This document shows, piece by piece, positions 62,482 to 64,000 of a stretch of DNA of 64,000 nt (positions are counted from its first letter, which is position 1; the number at the start of each line of letters is the position of its first letter). The notes beneath the pieces were generated by a model that saw only the letters and a program-made list of their open reading frames with translations, was not told where the DNA came from and did not search any database. The DNA comes from Vibrio sp. CAU 1672 (lineage in GTDB: Bacteria; Pseudomonadota; Gammaproteobacteria; Enterobacterales; Vibrionaceae), in NCBI RefSeq assembly GCF_029223195.1, contig NZ_JARHUF010000017.1:30672-94671 (forward strand), given 5' to 3'. Made by a program: the position numbers and the translations under genes.

Positions 62482-63849
62482 ATGTCCGAAAATACCCATC
62501 AATCAAAAAATACTACTCCCTCAGCTGCAGCACTGCTTCCGCTGCTGATCTTTCTCGCCTTGTTTATCGGTGTCGGCACCTACCTGACATTACAGGGGGT
62601 TGAATTCGCGTTTTACCAGCTACCGGCTCCTATCGCAGCGCTGCCTGCGGTGATTGTCGCGTTATTGCTGAGCAAAGATTCGCTCAACCGCTCAATTGAA
62701 CATTTTATGCGCGGTGTCGGCCATCAGGACATCATCGCGATGTGCATGATCTACCTGCTTGCCGGCGCGTTTGCTGCGGTGGCTAAGGCCTCTGGCGGCG
62801 TCGATGCCACCGTCAACCTTGGCTTGTCGGCCATTCCGACTGCGATGATCCTGCCTGGCCTGTTCCTGATCTCGGCGTTCATTGCCACCGCAATGGGCAC
62901 CTCGATGGGCACGATTGCTGCGGTCGCCCCTGTCGCTCTAGGGATTGCCGAGTCAGCGGGAATGAACCTGCCCCTCACCGCCGGTGTGGTACTGAGCGGT
63001 GCGATGTTTGGTGACAACCTGTCGATCATCTCCGATACCACCATTGCAGCTACCCGTTCACAGGGCTGTGAAATGAAAGACAAGTTCCGTGAAAATATCC
63101 GTATTGCGCTGCCGGCGGCAGTGTGTGCATTACTGATTTTTGCCTTCAACAGCACCGCCAGCCAAACACCACAAACCGGACCGATTGAGTGGTTCAAAGT
63201 CCTGCCTTACGTAACAATCCTGGCGCTTGCCGTTTCCGGCATTAATGTGTTTGTCGTCCTGACCATCGGGATCCTGCTGGCCGGCAGCGTCAGCCTGTTC
63301 ACGGTCGATGGCTATTCACTGACCAACCTCGGCCAGGAGATTTATACCGGCTTTGGCAATATGCAGGAAATCTTCTTGTTGTCGATGCTGATTGGCGGAT
63401 TGAGTGAACTGATGCGTCGTCAGGGCGGGTTAGCGTTCTTGACCAATCTGGTCAGCCGCACCATTCGCATGTTTGGCTCTACCCACTCACAACATGCCAA
63501 TAGCCGTGCCAGTGAACTGGGTATCGCCGGTCTGGTGGCGATGGTAAACACCTGCACCGCGAATAACACTGTGGCGATCATTGTCTCCGGCAGCGTGGCA
63601 CGCCAGCTGGCAGAAGAAAACGCCATTACGCCGCGCCGCTCAGCCAGCCTGCTGGATATTTTCTCTTGTGTGATGCAGGGAATTTTGCCTTACGGTGCCC
63701 AAGTGCTGTTACTCGGCTCGGTGTTCAACCTGTCACCACTGGAAGTGGTCGCTAATTCTTACTACTGCTTTGCCCTGGCCGTCGCCGCCGTGGTGGCTGT
63801 GTTTGTCAAACACCCGCAACGCAAGCTGGTGGCACAAAGTAACGCCTGA
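62482..63849 (+). CDS. NhaC-family Na+/H+ antiporter or amino acid antiporter
   Basis: The 455-residue polytopic membrane protein shows the ion-transporter pattern of NhaC proteins: A-T-A-M-G-T-S-M-G-T-I-A-A-V-A-P, G-A-M-F-G-D-N-L-S-I-I-S-D-T-T-I-A-A-T and V-N-T-C-T-A-N-N-T-V-A-I-I. Members exchange Na+ for H+, malate/lactate or amino acids, so the substrate is open. No ribosome site is obvious before the ATG; the N-terminal 15 residues are polar. Confidence 0.88.
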   Translation: MSENTHQSKNTTPSAAALLPLLIFLALFIGVGTYLTLQGVEFAFYQLPAPIAALPAVIVALLLSKDSLNRSIEHFMRGVGHQDIIAMCMIYLLAGAFAAVAKASGGVDATVNLGLSAIPTAMILPGLFLISAFIATAMGTSMGTIAAVAPVALGIAESAGMNLPLTAGVVLSGAMFGDNLSIISDTTIAATRSQGCEMKDKFRENIRIALPAAVCALLIFAFNSTASQTPQTGPIEWFKVLPYVTILALAVSGINVFVVLTIGILLAGSVSLFTVDGYSLTNLGQEIYTGFGNMQEIFLLSMLIGGLSELMRRQGGLAFLTNLVSRTIRMFGSTHSQHANSRASELGIAGLVAMVNTCTANNTVAIIVSGSVARQLAEENAITPRRSASLLDIFSCVMQGILPYGAQVLLLGSVFNLSPLEVVANSYYCFALAVAAVVAVFVKHPQRKLVAQSNA

Positions 63850-63916
63850 CAACCACTCACTAAGGGCTCCGTACGGTGTAATGCATGTAAGTTAAGATAA
63901 CTTAACGCTTTTTTGG

Positions 63917-63948
63917 AGGCCTAGTCGCATAGCGACTAGGCCTTTTCT
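63917..63948 (+). terminator. Terminator of the NhaC-type gene
   Basis: AGGCCTAGTCGC-ata-GCGACTAGGCCT followed by TTTCTTT is a perfect 12-bp stem about 70 bases past the stop. Confidence 0.9.
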
Positions 63949-64000
63949 TTACTGCTCTTGGGTAGCTTCTTTCTCTTCTCTCCGGCAGGGTAAAACTCTC

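Overview
The window looks like chromosomal DNA of a gammaproteobacterium of the Vibrionaceae (Vibrio/Photobacterium/Grimontia-like). The evidence is gene content and order: divergent erpA/hemL, a dnaJ-dnaK-grpE-nadK-recN-bamE run, ratA/rnfH opposite smpB, and a tmRNA whose tag reads ANDENYALAA. No 16S rRNA is present, so genus is inference.

Layout. 1-6.6 kb: the end of an M23 peptidase gene, a two-gene RND efflux operon, erpA and hemL. 6.6-12.8 kb: a small membrane protein, an AI-2E-type permease, rsmC and a large hybrid sensor kinase. 12.9-19.9 kb: the heat-shock genes dnaJ, dnaK and grpE with two recognisable sigma-32 promoters and a dicarboxylate-type symporter between dnaK and grpE, then nadK. 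20-26.7 kb: a DUF3103-like lipoprotein, SOS-controlled recN, bamE, an erythromycin-esterase-like lipoprotein, rnfH/ratA and smpB.

ssrA (26767-27134) is the insertion site of a genomic island of about 23 kb ending near 50155. A P4-type integrase lies just inside the left end. Tandem copies of TTAGTAGTACC lie inside both ends (probable integrase arm sites), and an imperfect copy of the ssrA 3' end marks the right junction. The island has two halves. The left half (28.5-39.2 kb, all minus strand) is a tightly packed restriction/defence operon: HTH protein, Mrr-like nuclease, HsdM, HsdS, an AAA ATPase, a TOPRIM-like protein, HsdR and a YgjP-type metallopeptidase. The ATPase-TOPRIM pair, translationally coupled inside the type I locus, is the best candidate for a little-described system. 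The right half (39.4-50 kb) holds an ankyrin protein coupled to a HicA-like protein, RadC, two DUF2787 proteins, two AlpA regulators, a YeeP-type GTPase, an inovirus Gp2-like protein, an AT-rich gene of unknown function and an IS30-family element. AlpA/RadC/GTPase/Gp2 is the gene set of E. coli CP4-57-type elements, which also sit at ssrA.

Right of the island (50.5-64 kb) are a DUF2235 hydrolase with a lectin-like C-terminus paired with a membrane protein, a DUF2846 lipoprotein, a MetY-type sulfhydrylase, an alanine-use module (LysR, DadA, Na+:alanine symporter, second LysR), a GNAT-nitrilase fusion, a DedA protein and an NhaC-type antiporter.

All positions and motifs were read by eye. No database search was possible, so family names rest on recognised motifs and remembered family features.
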